NCBI GenBank assembly: GCA_965249005.1
Contig: CBDFLD010000008.1
Location: 89,771-153,770 of the forward strand
Length of the DNA: 64,000 nt
Source of the DNA: CBDFLD01 sp965249005
GTDB lineage: Bacteria; Acidobacteriota; UBA6911
Reading direction: 5' to 3'
This document shows, one piece after another, positions 63,008 through 64,000 of the stretch (position 1 is the first letter of the stretch; every line of letters starts with the position of its first letter). The notes below the pieces were generated by a model. The model did no database searches. It was not told where the DNA came from and saw nothing but the letters and a program-made list of their open reading frames with translations. The position numbers and the translations under genes are program-made.

Positions 63008-64000
63008 ATGCTGAAAGCGGACCAAGTTCTGGGTTCTTACAAGATTCTCGATCGCCTGGGCGCTGGAGGTATGGGAGAGGTGTACCGTGCCAAGGATATG
63101 AAGCTGCATCGAGAGGTAGCGATCAAGGTGCTGCCCGAAGTTTTTTCCCAGGATCGGGAGCGCCTGGTGAGGTTTCAACGAGAGGCGCGGCTTCTGGCAT
63201 TGCTCAATCATCCGAATATCGGCGCAATATACGGGCTGGAAGAATCGGATGGGGTGCGGTTTTTGGTGCTGGAGTTGGTGTCGGGCCAGACTCTGGCGGA
63301 GAGATTGGAGGAGGGACGGCTAGCTGTAGATGAAGCGTTGCAAATCTGTCGACAGATTGCTGAAGGATTGGAAGCCGCCCATGAGAGAGGAGTGATTCAT
63401 CGAGATCTGAAGCCCGCCAATGTGATGGTTTCTTCGGAAGCAAGAGTCAAGATACTGGACTTTGGTCTAGCGAAGGCGTTCAGCGGCGATGTGTCGAGCA
63501 GCGAGCCAGCCAATTCACCGACGGTGACCGGGACGCGTGAAGGGGTTATTCTCGGCACGGCATTCTACATGAGCCCGGAGCAGGCGCGGGGTAAGGAGGT
63601 AGACAGGCGAACCGACATTTGGGCGTTTGGCTGCGTGATGTACGAGGTGCTGACTGGGAGTAGAGTGTATGAGGGACAGACGGTCTCGGACAGCATAGCC
63701 CAAATCTTGGAGCGCGACCCGGATTGGGACGTGCTGCCGAGCAAGCTACCCCCGAAAGTCCGAGATCTATTGCGCCGGTGTCTGCAGAAAGATCTCCGTA
63801 GACGTCTTCAAGCCATCGGTGATGCCCGCATCGAGATCGAGGAGGTGCTCGCAGATCCCGGCAGTGAAATCCAGCCTCCACTGAGCCCGGCGACTGCGCC
63901 GACCTGGCGACGGGCCAGCATTCTTGCGCTGGTGGTGGGGATATTGGCCGGCATTGCTGTCTGGAATCTAAAGCCTCCACCACCTGAAGAGCCGCGACGT
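63008..64000 (+). CDS. Membrane Ser/Thr protein kinase (partial)
   Basis: The frame starts at ATG 63008, after AAGGT, and is open for 331 codons to the right edge. All kinase subdomains are present: GAGGMGEVY (glycine loop), VAIKVL (lysine), HRDLKPANVM (catalytic loop), ILDFGLAKA (DFG), and GTAFYMSPEQ (activation segment end). A membrane span (ILALVVGILAGIAVW) begins near residue 299, so the kinase is cytoplasmic and an unseen C-terminal region is extracytoplasmic. This architecture often carries a TolB-like propeller sensor in Acidobacteriota; that part is outside the window. Confidence 0.95.
   Translation, partial: MLKADQVLGSYKILDRLGAGGMGEVYRAKDMKLHREVAIKVLPEVFSQDRERLVRFQREARLLALLNHPNIGAIYGLEESDGVRFLVLELVSGQTLAERLEEGRLAVDEALQICRQIAEGLEAAHERGVIHRDLKPANVMVSSEARVKILDFGLAKAFSGDVSSSEPANSPTVTGTREGVILGTAFYMSPEQARGKEVDRRTDIWAFGCVMYEVLTGSRVYEGQTVSDSIAQILERDPDWDVLPSKLPPKVRDLLRRCLQKDLRRRLQAIGDARIEIEEVLADPGSEIQPPLSPATAPTWRRASILALVVGILAGIAVWNLKPPPPEEPRR

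Noticed and set aside
1..64000. tRNA-Sec or selABD genes near the selenoproteins
   Set aside because: I looked for them because of the two UGA-recoded genes but saw no such protein or tRNA; they must be elsewhere in the genome if the prediction holds.

Overview
The window is 64 kb of moderately GC-rich bacterial chromosome packed with exported catabolic enzymes. I infer an Acidobacteriota-like bacterium, from a PASTA-less, TolB-style Ser/Thr kinase running off the right edge, an Oar-like TonB receptor remnant, and many large secreted beta-propeller, sulfatase and alpha/beta-hydrolase proteins. No rRNA, tRNA, CRISPR array or phage genes were seen, so the phylum is inferred.

Layout. 1-3.5 kb (minus): an oxidoreductase, a class III aminotransferase and a lipoprotein cut by the left edge. 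3.5-4.8 kb: a complete IS256-family element with terminal inverted repeats and an 8-bp target duplication. 5-7 kb: a secreted copper amine oxidase. 7.2-14.1 kb: a heterotetrameric sarcosine oxidase operon (soxB, soxD, soxA, soxG) with an IS110-family transposase gene between soxB and soxD. 14-18 kb: an S9 peptidase, a frameshifted D-aminoacylase/LysM chimera and an overlapping two-gene nucleotidyltransferase module. 18.4-30 kb (minus): a compact operon with three giant DUF3604 paralogs (one broken), a GH43-like lipoprotein and a CocE/NonD esterase. 30-45.7 kb: single genes for small-molecule and glycan or lipid turnover, including a second aminotransferase, two ceramidase-like proteins, a D-threonine-aldolase-like enzyme, RidA, a quinone reductase, an SDR, a PepSY membrane protein, a HEAT-repeat protein and a beta-lactamase-fold hydrolase. 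45.7-50.5 kb (minus): an NAD-linked formate dehydrogenase whose catalytic subunit contains selenocysteine. 50.9-55.3 kb: two decayed genes, a GH89 alpha-N-acetylglucosaminidase and a TonB receptor. 55.4-58.8 kb (minus): a sulfatase, an AhpD-like peroxidase and an esterase, with the peroxidase reading through an in-frame UGA. 58.9-62.7 kb: two tandem near-identical CocE/NonD esterases. 63 kb to the end: the kinase.

The main discovery is two UGA-recoded selenoproteins 6 kb apart. One is the formate dehydrogenase (Sec residue 86). The other is an AhpD-like peroxidase-family protein with a CxxU motif (Sec residue 84). In both, a hairpin follows the UGA with a GGUCU apical loop, and the GGU is the seventh codon after the UGA, the spacing I recall for Escherichia coli fdhF. 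Either gene would be annotated as two broken ORFs by a standard pipeline.

Working together (inference): amine oxidase, sarcosine oxidase and the aminotransferases would feed on N-methylated and primary amines. One-carbon units from sarcosine could leave as formate, oxidised by the Sec-formate dehydrogenase. Sulfatase, GH89, GH43-like, ceramidase-like, DUF3604 and esterase proteins point to scavenging of sulfated glycans, glycolipids and esters, as in an organism living on host or algal detritus. Several genes carry single-base indels, some in G runs, so read errors must be excluded before calling them pseudogenes.
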